DNA from: Bdellovibrionales bacterium CG12_big_fil_rev_8_21_14_0_65_38_15
GTDB taxonomy: Bacteria; Bdellovibrionota; Bacteriovoracia; Bacteriovoracales; Bacteriovoracaceae
Length of the DNA: 64,000 bases
Direction of reading: 5' to 3'
NCBI GenBank assembly: GCA_002787775.1
Contig: PCUW01000054.1
Coordinates: forward strand, 67,099 to 131,098
The position numbers and the translations under genes were made by a program. Below the pieces are notes generated by a model. The model was given only the letters and a program-made list of their open reading frames with translations. It did no database searches and was not told where the DNA came from. Positions within the stretch are counted from its first letter, which is position 1. Every line of letters starts with the position of its first letter. Shown piece by piece: positions 26,992 to 35,547 of this stretch.

Positions 26992-27309
26992 GGACGACCT
27001 CTCTTCATAAGGGATAAATAAAAAATTTGAACTTCAATCTTATTTATTTTTACTGATACATACAAGAAAGACCGTACTTGCCTCTCTACACGCACCTCGT
27101 TAGCGAGTTGCGGCAAGCGTATGAAATCTCTCAAGTATATGTAAAAACAAACTTATTTCCTAGAAGAGACGTCGGGTTTGTGGTACTTACCCCTCACTTT
27201 AAAAAATCAAAATCGGACATCTGGTCACACACACACCTAATGTCTTCTGTACGAAAAGGCCTCCAGAATTGGAGGCCTTTTTGTTTTAAATACTGCAAAA
27301 TACTTATCT
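26992..27309. other. 318-base intergenic region with structured segment; candidate small RNA on the plus strand
   Basis: No credible protein gene was found. On the plus strand the segment 27077-27117 folds into nested stems (CTTGCC with GGCAAG, and CGCAcCTCG with CGAGtTGCG around TTAG). A classic terminator ends at about 27286, yet no plus-strand gene lies upstream that would need one. Together these suggest an independent transcript of about 200-230 bases. A near-direct repeat, GTACTTGCC and GTACTTACC, occurs at 27074 and 27184. The minus-strand leader and promoter of fadD must also lie in the left part. Confidence 0.3.
27254..27286 (+). terminator. Intrinsic terminator without an upstream plus-strand gene
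   Basis: AAAAGGCCTCC and GGAGGCCTTTT form an 11-bp stem around AGAATT, followed by TTTTTGTTTT. It is orientated to end plus-strand transcription just before the DUF5522 gene. Confidence 0.85.
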
Positions 27310-27546
27310 ATGGCATTTCTTGAGGGCGAAGACTTTTACTACGATGACGAAGGACTAATGGTTCTCACTGCATCATATTTAAGAAAGCGAGGGCATTGCT
27401 GTCATAGTGATTGTCGCCACTGTCCTTATAACGAAAATTCAGCCAGTGATATTCCGCTAGAATTTAAAATTCAAAGCGAAGAAGATCCCTATGAAAAATA
27501 TATTGAAATGGCAGATCAAGATAATAAAGATAAAGAGAATTCCTGA
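27310..27546 (+). CDS. DUF5522 small cysteine-motif protein
   Basis: The 78-residue product carries the family signature in which a LTASYLRKRGHCCHSDCRHC-type block (residues about 21-40) is followed by PY; the four cysteines and two histidines could bind a metal. The reading frame ends in a charged tail. No clear ribosome binding site precedes ATG 27310. Its last 31 bases overlap the 3' end of the convergent GIY-YIG gene. The family has no assigned function that I know of. Confidence 0.75.
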   Translation: MAFLEGEDFYYDDEGLMVLTASYLRKRGHCCHSDCRHCPYNENSASDIPLEFKIQSEEDPYEKYIEMADQDNKDKENS

Positions 27547-27782
27547 ACTAATTGCTCTTTTTGTTTTCTCTTTAATTTTTTAATTTCATACTCGCGCTGT
27601 GAAGCATCACTTCTATCCCTCGCCTCTTCGACGTAGACAAGTTCTTCGGCCGGGTCACCCTTAAGTGCTTTAGCTCCACCAAAACCAGTCAGATGTTCCA
27701 TAAAACGTCTCTCAACATCTGTAGAAATTCCTGTATAGAATTTTCCTTTCGTTGTTCGAACTATATAGACATACCAATTCAT
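27516..27782 (-). CDS. GIY-YIG domain protein (YhbQ/UPF0213 type)
   Basis: At 88 residues it is a stand-alone GIY-YIG module: WYVYIVRTTKGKFYTGIST holds the two strands (VYIV, FYTGIS), followed by the catalytic Arg in DVERRFMEH. The small YhbQ/UPF0213-type proteins are predicted nucleases, with few characterised. It overlaps the DUF5522 gene by 31 bases in convergent orientation. Confidence 0.88.
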   Translation of the reverse strand: MNWYVYIVRTTKGKFYTGISTDVERRFMEHLTGFGGAKALKGDPAEELVYVEEARDRSDASQREYEIKKLKRKQKEQLVQEFSLSLLS

Positions 27783-27862
27783 AAAACTATTGTAGCTTGT
27801 TAGGGCATTTAGTCATCATGGACTTTTATTTTCCTATCACTTAATATTCTTTTTCTTAATGT

Positions 27863-27939
<77 letters not shown>

Positions 27940-27945
27940 TTGAAT

Positions 27946-28788
27946 TTAATTGAATAATTTACCACAAACGCGATCAGCGAAATCTTTAGCAGCCCCACCA
28001 CAGACGTGAATATTATCGTTACTGCTAGCTCCAGTACATCCACCCAAGCCTTCAATTTTCACTCTCTTTAATAGCTTCTTATGAACATCAAAATAAGGAG
28101 ATCTTTTCATTAACTCTAGACTATCAATAACTCTACACTTGCCTGCCGCTGCAAACTTTAGTGCACGAATAATCTTTTGAGTATTTTCTAGGTTTTTTGC
28201 CGAGACACTTCTTCGAGATGTGACTTGCATCTCATAGGTGGGAGTAATCATTGTGCATTTGCTTGAACCAACTTGAGCAAGTAATTGTTTGAACTGACTT
28301 TTTGCTCCTGCTTCACTTGAGCCCATTAAATTATCGCCCAAAAAGATAACAACTTCTTTGGGCTTATGTGCTTCAACGATGGATCCCAATCTTTTTTGAC
28401 ACTTTAAGAGTTCTTGAGGCTTAACTTCCTGATGTGAATGTGACCTATCTCTTATAATAGTGTTAATACGATCGTTGCCACCATTGTTAACCCAATGAAT
28501 AGGCACACTGCCACCCCTAGCGTAACTGACAAAAGACTCTTGGTGTTCACTTAGGCAGCGTTGAAAGAAATTGCCAAAATAACTTTTTGACCAAGTCGCA
28601 CCATTTTGAGAGTCGCCAATAATAACTCGATCAACTTTTGGCAAACTTTCACAGCTCGAAGCTTCGGCCACATTTTCAACATTAGATAAATTTTCAGATG
28701 ATAATGTGTTTAGCTCAGCATCTACACAATGCTCACAATCCATTGCTATTACTGAAAAAGAAAAAAGAAGAAGAGTTAACCATTTCAT
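27946..28788 (-). CDS. Exported SGNH/GDSL-type hydrolase
   Basis: The product starts with a short signal peptide (KWLTLLLFSFSVIA). SGNH blocks are visible: VIIGDSQ with Ser60 in GDS, a block-II-like RGGS (91-94), FLGDN (149-153) with the Asn of the GxN block, and DNIHVC with Asp258 and His261 as the D-x-x-H end of the triad. The family removes acyl or acetyl esters from lipids or polysaccharides, including peptidoglycan. Cysteines at 18, 21, 46, 78, 130, 178, 218, 251 and 263 suggest disulfides in the periplasm. It ends seven bases from the tRNA. Confidence 0.7.
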   Translation of the reverse strand: MKWLTLLLFSFSVIAMDCEHCVDAELNTLSSENLSNVENVAEASSCESLPKVDRVIIGDSQNGATWSKSYFGNFFQRCLSEHQESFVSYARGGSVPIHWVNNGGNDRINTIIRDRSHSHQEVKPQELLKCQKRLGSIVEAHKPKEVVIFLGDNLMGSSEAGAKSQFKQLLAQVGSSKCTMITPTYEMQVTSRRSVSAKNLENTQKIIRALKFAAAGKCRVIDSLELMKRSPYFDVHKKLLKRVKIEGLGGCTGASSNDNIHVCGGAAKDFADRVCGKLFN

Positions 28789-28832
28789 AAATCTTTATCG
28801 GTTAGGCAAAAGATTAATTAAATGCTGTGTAT

Positions 28833-28871
28833 TTACATGAAAGTAGACTCAAATGATCTACTTTCATGTAA
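28833..28871. repeat. 15-bp perfect inverted repeat downstream of tpx
   Basis: TTACATGAAAGTAGA and TCTACTTTCATGTAA flank a nine-base loop. It lies between the tpx stop and the next minus-strand gene. A T-run is lacking on either side (AATTTT follows on the plus strand), so it may be a weak terminator, an mRNA-stabilising hairpin or a protein-binding palindrome. Confidence 0.55.
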
Positions 28872-28886
28872 TTTTAGCGATTTGAA

Positions 28887-29384
28887 CTATTTTAAAACAG
28901 CTAATGCTTTATCGTAATTAGGCTCATTAACAATATCAGAAACTAATTCGCTATAAAGCACCTTATTTTCTATATCTAGAACAATGACTGCACGAGCATA
29001 AAGACCTGCCAAAGGTGAATCTTTAAGCGTTACACCCCATTTAGAGCCAAAATCTGAACGAAAACCCGATAGTGTTTCAACATTCTTAATACCCTCTGCT
29101 CCACAAAAACGTGCCATAGCAAAAGGAAGGTCCATTGAAACATTTAGAACAACAGTATTATTTAGTGAAGCTGCACTTTGATTAAAATGGCGAACAGATG
29201 TTGCACATACACCAGTGTCTACGCTTGGAAAAATACTTATGATTTTATTTTTACCAGCATAATCAGATAATGATGAAGGCTTTAAATCGTTTGTAACAAG
29301 ATTTTGAAAATCAACGACACTTCCGATGCTTGGTAGCTCTCCTACTGTATTAGCAGCAGTATTTTTAAAAAGTAATGAAGCCAT
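28887..29384 (-). CDS. tpx: Thiol peroxidase (Tpx)
   Basis: Reduces hydrogen and alkyl hydroperoxides with thioredoxin as electron donor. The 165-residue product has PSVDTGVCATSVRHFN with peroxidatic Cys60, an SMDLPFAMARFC segment with resolving Cys94, and the conserved Arg in ARAVIVLD. AAGGAGAATAT before ATG 29384 is a strong ribosome binding site. It is probably monocistronic, ending in the 28833-28871 hairpin. Confidence 0.96.
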   Translation of the reverse strand: MASLLFKNTAANTVGELPSIGSVVDFQNLVTNDLKPSSLSDYAGKNKIISIFPSVDTGVCATSVRHFNQSAASLNNTVVLNVSMDLPFAMARFCGAEGIKNVETLSGFRSDFGSKWGVTLKDSPLAGLYARAVIVLDIENKVLYSELVSDIVNEPNYDKALAVLK

Positions 29385-29471
29385 ATATTCTCCTTAGATA
29401 TATTCAATTCTTGTTGAAGGAACTTTATATTAACTTTTGAATTAGTCAAAGGAGTGTCTTAGTTTAGTTAG

Positions 29472-29813
29472 TCATTTATTGATGATATTTTTGATTTCAT
29501 CGGATAAAACCATCTTTTTGAACATTGAGACATTACTTCCCCCCGTATTGCCCATTGGTACTTTCCCAACAAGTGAGCCAATAATTCCAAGAGGTATTCT
29601 TACTAACTGTCCGATAATTTCCTTGAAATCTTTTCTAAGAAAGCCAATCTTTAGCATATAATAATGAGTGGTAGTATGTTGAACTACATAAAGCTGTCCG
29701 ATCACATGAGCTTTTTCTAACAATAAAAAGGCAGCATCATATTCGCCTAAAGAAATGTTATCTTTGGCATCGATTATGATTTGATTAAAGATTCTTTCCA
29801 GTTTTTTATTCAT
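29472..29813 (-). CDS. DUF3703 family protein
   Basis: The 113-residue product matches the DUF3703 pattern: an amphipathic repeat with AFLLLEKAHVIGQ, HTTTHYYML, GQLVRIPLGIIGSL and VPMGNTGGSNV near the end. The family is uncharacterised; conserved histidines hint at metal binding. Its start overlaps the stop of the upstream trypsin-fold gene by four bases (ATGA), so the two are cotranscribed. Confidence 0.8.
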   Translation of the reverse strand: MNKKLERIFNQIIIDAKDNISLGEYDAAFLLLEKAHVIGQLYVVQHTTTHYYMLKIGFLRKDFKEIIGQLVRIPLGIIGSLVGKVPMGNTGGSNVSMFKKMVLSDEIKNIINK

Positions 29814-30640
29814 TCAAAAATGACACTACTTTTAATTCCTAGTTCTTTAGCTTCACTCATCGGGTATGTTAAGGCTCGCTTACAGCCTGATCTTGAAACT
29901 TCAAAGTCTTTTGAACCTGAAATTAGCATGCCTTCAAGCTCATAAGTTTCCAGATTAAAAACGGCACTTCCCTTTGATGCTCCTCCAATATCGGAGTTCA
30001 CTAGAAAATGATTTTTATTTTCATCTGTTACAAAAGCGTCACGAGCAATTTTTTGTGGAAGACCATTTGGGTGACCAACAACTAAAAGTTCCGTCTCGTT
30101 ACCAATATTTATATTCTTGGAAATGTTAACAGGCTTAATGCCTTTAACTTCACGATTAAGTTCAATCAAAGCAAAGCTGACAGCTGTACTTGGATCGTAA
30201 ACTCGCTTGATTACCTTTTCGCATTTATAAAAGTTATCCTTATGTCTTTCCAGATTTAAAGCAGACCCATCTTCTTGATGGTAGTTAAACATGAAGTAAA
30301 ATAAATCATTCCAACAATAATGTTCAGTAATACAATGACCAGGCATCAGTAACGTTTTTGGCCCGACCAAAATACCTGAGCAATCGTTTCTCATCGTCGG
30401 TTGGTCTGCAAAGCGTTCATTTTCACAAACACCACGAGCACTAAGAGGACGTGTGACAATGGTCCAGTAACGCTGAAAGGTCCAGCCTCGAAGTTCATCT
30501 TTATAAATCTGAAAGGCGACAGCCTTAGAAAGTTGTCTAAGCTTTGAATCATTAAGTTTATAAAGATCCACACGGTCGTCTTGGTCATAGATGGCCATCG
30601 CTTGAGAGGATAAGAGAATAAGCAGTATAAAAATCTTCAT
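29810..30640 (-). CDS. Exported trypsin-fold (S1) protein with apparently incomplete catalytic triad
   Basis: Signal peptide KIFILLILLSSQAMA. The S1 fold is recognisable from CSGILVGPKTLLMPGHC (His102 of the H box), the strand SFALIELN, LLVVGHPNGLP and the region VNSDIGGASKGSAVFN. In usual members the strand is D-x-A-L; here Ser155 stands at the Asp position. Aligning the last block with the common GG-N-S-GSPVF form without a gap puts Lys223 at the nucleophile. The protein may therefore be a pseudoprotease, or use a shifted Ser222/Ser225. Cysteines at 72/87, 103/109 and elsewhere fit disulfides. Cotranscribed with DUF3703. Confidence 0.75.
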   Translation of the reverse strand: MKIFILLILLSSQAMAIYDQDDRVDLYKLNDSKLRQLSKAVAFQIYKDELRGWTFQRYWTIVTRPLSARGVCENERFADQPTMRNDCSGILVGPKTLLMPGHCITEHYCWNDLFYFMFNYHQEDGSALNLERHKDNFYKCEKVIKRVYDPSTAVSFALIELNREVKGIKPVNISKNINIGNETELLVVGHPNGLPQKIARDAFVTDENKNHFLVNSDIGGASKGSAVFNLETYELEGMLISGSKDFEVSRSGCKRALTYPMSEAKELGIKSSVIFE

Positions 30641-30714
30641 CCTAAAACTCTATTTCAAACGATTCAAGATGAAAAATCAGCAACATAGGTACTCAATATT
30701 AAGGAAGCCTATAA

Positions 30715-32918
30715 ATGTTACAAAAGACCAATAACAGCTTAATTTTACTGTATTATAACGCTATACAAGACACAAATCGCTCTTTATTTCATACTGCGAC
30801 TAAGCGCACTTTAAGTGTCATTGCCTTCTTGTTCATCCTGCTTTTTCAATCATTTTCACTTCATGCTCTAGAGATTGAGAATCATGAAGTCTTAAGAACA
30901 CTACTAAAAGAAATGAGACAACTTGGTTCCGCTCCAGAGGTTTACCCGCTATCAGAGAAGTACCGCCTAGATCTATCTTTGGTTGATCTTGTTGATCAGG
31001 CCACAGTTATCGCTGATAAATATGATGGTCTTAATGATATTTTAAAAGAAGCTTACGCGGATCAAAACTTTCCTAAATGGCTTGAAGTTTTAAATTTGCA
31101 GGCAGATCAAAATGAAAAACTTAAAGCTGAACTTGATAAAAAACTCTATATGCAATTCTATTCTCCAGCCGGAATCGCATTGCTACCAGATTATAAGTAT
31201 ATAGATTTTCAAAAAATAAAAGATAATGCAAAACTCGTTAATATAAGAAAATACAATCGTTTTGCGAACGATCCTGAAGCCAGTGGTATATTATCTCTTT
31301 TTGAATCACGTGAGTGGAAAGGTTTTTATACTAAGCCGCTTTCAGTTTCAAAAGTCAGAGAGCTTAAGTTTAAGCATCTCAAACAACTTAGAAGATCTTA
31401 TTATAATGCTATTATTAAACTCTATGAAGCCCAAGACCAATTTGCTGTTTTTACTTCTAATAGACACGGGTTAAAAGCACTTTCAAACGAAAAGATGAAC
31501 TCTAAAAGCCTTAGGCTTTTTAATAAGCTTCAAGAGCTTCCTAATAAGCATGAGATATTTCTCCTTCTTTCACAAAGTATCGAAAACATTCCATACCGTG
31601 AAGGAATGTTTATTGTTTCTCCTACATTTATTCACAGAAATTATGCTTCAATTGTTGAAGCTCTTAAAGAGCTAACCCTCAATCAAATCATTCACTCGCA
31701 TGATGATCAATACCTTTTGAGTGTTAGAAAGTATCTTCGCAATAATATTGATCAAATTGAAAGTGATATAAAAAAATATAATCAAGATAATCAGACCGAT
31801 CTTAAAATCCTCTATGTCGAGAGAGCTAAAAAACCTCGAAGGCTTGAAGCCATTGCAAACCTTGATAACCTCATCACTCTTTATCCAGACTCACCTTGGA
31901 TGAAAACTGATCGTGGCGTGATATTTGATCGTCAAGGCAAAGAAATTTACGTCGAAAAAAGGGCTAAACACTTTTTTTTAAAATATTTAAAAATCTTGTA
32001 CAAACAGAAACTTATCTATCCATTCTTGCTGGTAGTGTGACATTAGTATCAACCAATGGAAATATTCCAATCGCTATTGGAACACAAAAACTCGTTAAAG
32101 AACTGATCAAAACAAAACGTTATGATAAAGAATGGGAAGATTTCTTAAAAGAAGCACCGAAAGATATTATTGATGCTCTACTTCTTGGTTCAGGTGTTGG
32201 TGTCGGAAGATTCTACAAAATAATTGCATTAGGTGCAGGGCAAGGATTTCTACAAAGCCTTTTAACAGGACAAGATCTAAGAACGGGAGCCGCTGTAGGC
32301 GCAGGTTTAAATCTTATTCAGTATTATATTCTCCCTCGAAATATTGGTCGACCAATGACAGATGGTTTTGATGCCAAGTCTTTGGCCATTAATCGCAGGC
32401 TTGAACTTCTTGAAAAGACTATTAAAGGAACAATTCAAGGCTCAGTTGTAGCTGCACTTGACGGCGAGAGTATCATTGGAGGAGCACTAAAGGGTTCGAT
32501 TTACGGACTTGTTTCCACTCAACTGCTTATTTGGTTTGTTGGAACTCGATATAATCCTTTTAAAGATTACTCTGATGCTGATGTGGATGAAATGATTGAA
32601 CTTGAAAATGAATATCAAAACTTAGTTGGCCGAGGTGGTGAATACGCTATTGATCGCCAACTAATCCTTGATGCGAATTATCGTGTTGGTGGTGTTCTTA
32701 CCGATATGATTAGTGCATCTATAACACTACCAGGTAACGTCTCTATGTCTGATCAAGGCTTTAAAAGACTAACGACTATGACTCACGAAGCTCATCATTT
32801 AATGCAGCAGCATCAATCAGGTGTCTTTGGCTTCTACCTCTTTAGATATATTCCTACAGGACTTAGAACGGGTTACGCAGGTCATCCTGATGAGAACTTC
32901 TTAAAGACAATTCTTTAA
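30715..32918 (+). pseudogene. Exported protein with C-terminal HExxH metallopeptidase-like domain, split by a frame change at a T8 tract
   Basis: The N-terminal part runs 30715-32040 (441 residues) and the C-terminal part is open from 31968 to 32918. The two frames join at T8 at 31972-31979. A -1 change there gives KIFKNLVQTETYLSILAG and a single 734-residue protein, whereas the unshifted end (FLKYLKILYKQKLIYPF) is Lys-rich and unlike the rest. The N-terminus has a long signal peptide (hydrophobic TLSVIAFLFILLFQSFSLHA around residue 41). The C-terminal part holds Gly-rich membrane-like helices (GAGQGFLQSLL, GSGVGVGRFY) and THEAHHLMQQHQSG, an HExxH zinc motif resembling DUF4157-like metallopeptidases. 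It is either an inactivated gene, a sequencing indel, or a -1 frameshifted gene (slippery U UUU UUA). Confidence 0.65.
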
Positions 32919-32963
32919 GACGAAGACTTTACATCTATAAACTCTCTCAATTATCTTAAGTAG

Positions 32964-34229
32964 ATGAAATACTTATTTTTAATCCTACTCACTGCCTGCT
33001 CAACTACCCCTCCCGCTTCAAAGAGCTCTAAGCTTGTTTGTAGTGATTTAAATCAAGGCGCTAATTTTAAATACCTTAATCATTACTCAAATGATTTTCA
33101 AAAGGCGTTACCTGTAGAACAAATGGCAGAAATCTTTGCTCAAGTTCAAGGCAAGTATGGCGACTGTGTTGACGTCGTTGACTTCAAGCCATCTCTTAAC
33201 GGCGATAAATTTTCAACAAAGCATAAGAATGGTCAACTCATCGACTTCACTCTTGTTGAAAAGAATTCAAAGATTACAGGCTTATGGATTTTAGGCGAAA
33301 GAGCAAAGGCTGTTGAGTATAAGAATTTTGAAGAGGCTCAAAATGACTTCAATACTCTTTCAAGGCCAAGTTTTCTATTACTCAAAAACGATAAAGACAT
33401 TATCTCAGTTAACGAAAACAAAAGAACGCCTCTTGGATCTACCTTTAAGCTTTTTGTTCTAGACGCCTTACAGCAGCAAATAAAAGAGAAAAAGTTATCA
33501 TGGGAAAATGAACTTAAAATTTCAAACTCTTTAAAATCACTTCCATCTGGAGTTTTTCAAACCAAAGAAGAAGGTGAGGAATTTTCTTTATATGAGTACG
33601 CTTTAAAGATGATCTCTATCAGCGATAATACAGCGACTGATCATTTAATCGATAAACTTGGACGAACAAGTGTTGAGCGTCAAATTAAGAAAAGAGGACT
33701 TAAGTTAAGCTATGGATGGAATCGTCCCTTCCTTTCGACAAAGGAGCTTTTCCAAGTCAGAGCAAGATTTGAGGCCGAAGATTATAAAAAATACGCTAGC
33801 AATACGACAACTGGTCGCCTCGTCCAACTCCAAAAAGTCGCTAAGCTTAAAAATGATCAAGTGATGAATGAACTTTCAAAATGGCAAACACCTAGAGGTG
33901 TTCTTGATACTGAATGGTTTTCAACACCGAAAGATATCTGTGCGCTCTTACAAACCTTTGATCAAGACAATGATGAAAAGATCAATTCCATCCTTTCGAG
34001 CAATACACCATTTGCTGAAAAAGACCTATTTGATCAAATCTACTATAAAGGTGGAAGTGAGCCAGGAGTATTACAAATGGCCTACTACTTTAAAAAGGAT
34101 CAAGATCGCTATTGTCTCTATCTTGGAAGTCATGATCTTCAAAACGCGATAGATGAAGCAGTCTTTTTTGAAAAGGTAAAAGGAGTGATCAAGCTTATTG
34201 AAGCTGATCTACCTCAACCACAAAGCTAA
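32964..34229 (+). CDS. Class A beta-lactamase-like serine hydrolase, lipoprotein
   Basis: Lipobox LLTAC near residue 12 anchors it to a membrane. An N-terminal 140-residue part (DUF-like accessory region) precedes the serine-hydrolase domain, with the nucleophile in STFK near residue 160, SDN near 219 and YKGG near 362 in place of KTG. This is the beta-lactamase/transpeptidase fold. True class A enzymes are about 290 residues and carry KTG or KSG and an Omega-loop ExxLN, which I do not see, so resistance activity is not claimed; a role in peptidoglycan metabolism is equally likely. Weak ribosome binding site. Confidence 0.8.
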   Translation: MKYLFLILLTACSTTPPASKSSKLVCSDLNQGANFKYLNHYSNDFQKALPVEQMAEIFAQVQGKYGDCVDVVDFKPSLNGDKFSTKHKNGQLIDFTLVEKNSKITGLWILGERAKAVEYKNFEEAQNDFNTLSRPSFLLLKNDKDIISVNENKRTPLGSTFKLFVLDALQQQIKEKKLSWENELKISNSLKSLPSGVFQTKEEGEEFSLYEYALKMISISDNTATDHLIDKLGRTSVERQIKKRGLKLSYGWNRPFLSTKELFQVRARFEAEDYKKYASNTTTGRLVQLQKVAKLKNDQVMNELSKWQTPRGVLDTEWFSTPKDICALLQTFDQDNDEKINSILSSNTPFAEKDLFDQIYYKGGSEPGVLQMAYYFKKDQDRYCLYLGSHDLQNAIDEAVFFEKVKGVIKLIEADLPQPQS

Positions 34230-34362
34230 TTTAAACTGTTTAAGATTTAGCCACTGCCCAAAATCTATTCATTATAGATTCCTATCCTATTATTATTAGG
34301 TCGAAATTCTCGGCATAGCTCTTGCTACATAAACCTTATAATTATTTAACCAAGAGCTTATT

Positions 34363-34998
34363 ATGAAAATCATTATGCTGTTCTCTTTACTTATCTCTTC
34401 AATCATAACTTCTGCTTTTGCAGTCGAAAATCTTGTCGGTGCTTGCTCATTAGGTGCATCTCAATTGATTAATAGAGATCTTTTGGCACAACTTGAGCAA
34501 CTCAGCCAAGTTGCTGAAGCCAGTAAAGAGCGCGTTGATCTTGTTGAAGCCTCGGTTAGCTATGGCTTTCTTGGAATAGGCGTCGGAAAGGCAAAAATCT
34601 ATTTAACAATCAGCGAAGGCAAGATAGTTGATTTAAACGTTGATGCAAAAGTAGGCATCCTTGGGATCAACTCAGATATTAAGCAAAAAGTGACTATTGA
34701 TAGGCTTAAGCGTGGTCAACCTCTAGAGTTTTTCCTCGAAGGGGCTAGACAACCAAGTCTTCGAATTCGTCCAGGTACTGGTTTTTCTGAAACTGGCGGT
34801 ACTGCAACGATAGAAATTTGGGATGGTGAAGAATACAAAAAAGAAACAATTAGTATCTCAAGCTCGCTTGGTAATAAATATAAAGTTTATCAAGGAAATG
34901 TTGCACGAACTAACGAAGTTACTGGAGTAAAGATCAATATGCGCGGAATGAATATATCAGATATGTATGTAGGTAGCTACAAAATCGAAACGCGCTAA
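34363..34998 (+). CDS. Exported protein of unknown function, 211 aa
   Basis: Signal peptide (MKIIMLFSLLISSIITSAFA), then about 190 residues with an amphipathic helical start (LLAQLEQLSQVAEASKERVD) and a long beta-rich part with alternating short strands (YGFLGIGVGKAKIYLTI, VDAKVGILGINSDIK). One cysteine at the mature N-terminus region (GACSLG) was noted, but no lipobox. The gene ends at a strong terminator. I do not recognise a family. Confidence 0.75.
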   Translation: MKIIMLFSLLISSIITSAFAVENLVGACSLGASQLINRDLLAQLEQLSQVAEASKERVDLVEASVSYGFLGIGVGKAKIYLTISEGKIVDLNVDAKVGILGINSDIKQKVTIDRLKRGQPLEFFLEGARQPSLRIRPGTGFSETGGTATIEIWDGEEYKKETISISSSLGNKYKVYQGNVARTNEVTGVKINMRGMNISDMYVGSYKIETR

Positions 34999-35031
34999 TT
35001 CTGTCAAAGAACAAAATTACCGTAAGAAATC

Positions 35032-35057
35032 AGACTCATAGGATGAGTCTTTTTTTT
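35032..35057 (+). terminator. Intrinsic terminator
   Basis: AGACTCAT and ATGAGTCT form an 8-bp stem around AGG, followed by eight T. It ends the 211-aa gene. Confidence 0.92.
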
Positions 35058-35178
35058 GTCCAAAGTTTATACGGCCAAGAATTGAATAGACACTAAGTCT
35101 CGCTAAACAGCTGAAATAATAACAAGAAAGATGGCATGAGTGTTGCTTATTAATAAGTGTAAACAATACGGAGAATAT

Positions 35179-35547
35179 ATGAAAACTCTACTAGCAACTT
35201 TAATCACTCTTTTAAGCTTAAGCTCATTTGCAGCGGTGTCACCATCATCGGCGAAGATGATTTGCCACACACCAAGACTTGATAAGGCTTTTATTGTTGG
35301 AGCGACACAAGTGACTTTTCTTGATGAATCACAACAAGAAGCGGATCGTAATCTAGCTTCAGTTGAAGGAATTAGAACGAAGATTTCCGGTTCTGGTTTT
35401 ACAAAGATCATGGACTTTGAAGGACAAAAACATACAATTCACGTTGATGATGTAAATAGCCCTTCACAAGTTAATGACTACCTCGTTATTAAATCTAGAG
35501 AAGGTCACGAGCTAACTTATCCCCTTGATTGCTCATCAGTTAACTAA
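35179..35547 (+). CDS. Small exported protein of unknown function, 122 aa
   Basis: The start is ATG 35179, after GGAGA; an upstream ATG at 35140 would place 13 extra residues before the signal peptide and has no ribosome binding site. Signal peptide KTLLATLITLLSLSSFA, mature part about 104 residues and soluble. Two cysteines (MICHT, PLDCSS) could form a disulfide. It shares CTAA at its stop with the convergent lipoprotein gene. No family recognised. Confidence 0.75.
   Translation: MKTLLATLITLLSLSSFAAVSPSSAKMICHTPRLDKAFIVGATQVTFLDESQQEADRNLASVEGIRTKISGSGFTKIMDFEGQKHTIHVDDVNSPSQVNDYLVIKSREGHELTYPLDCSSVN

Noticed and set aside
35146-35157. Palindrome CTTATTAATAAG before the 35179 gene
   Set aside because: Short and AT-only; expected by chance in this base composition, with no second copy seen.
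35140-35178. Longer N-terminus of the 122-residue exported protein
   Set aside because: ATG 35179 has GGAGA and gives a proper signal peptide; the extension has no ribosome binding site.
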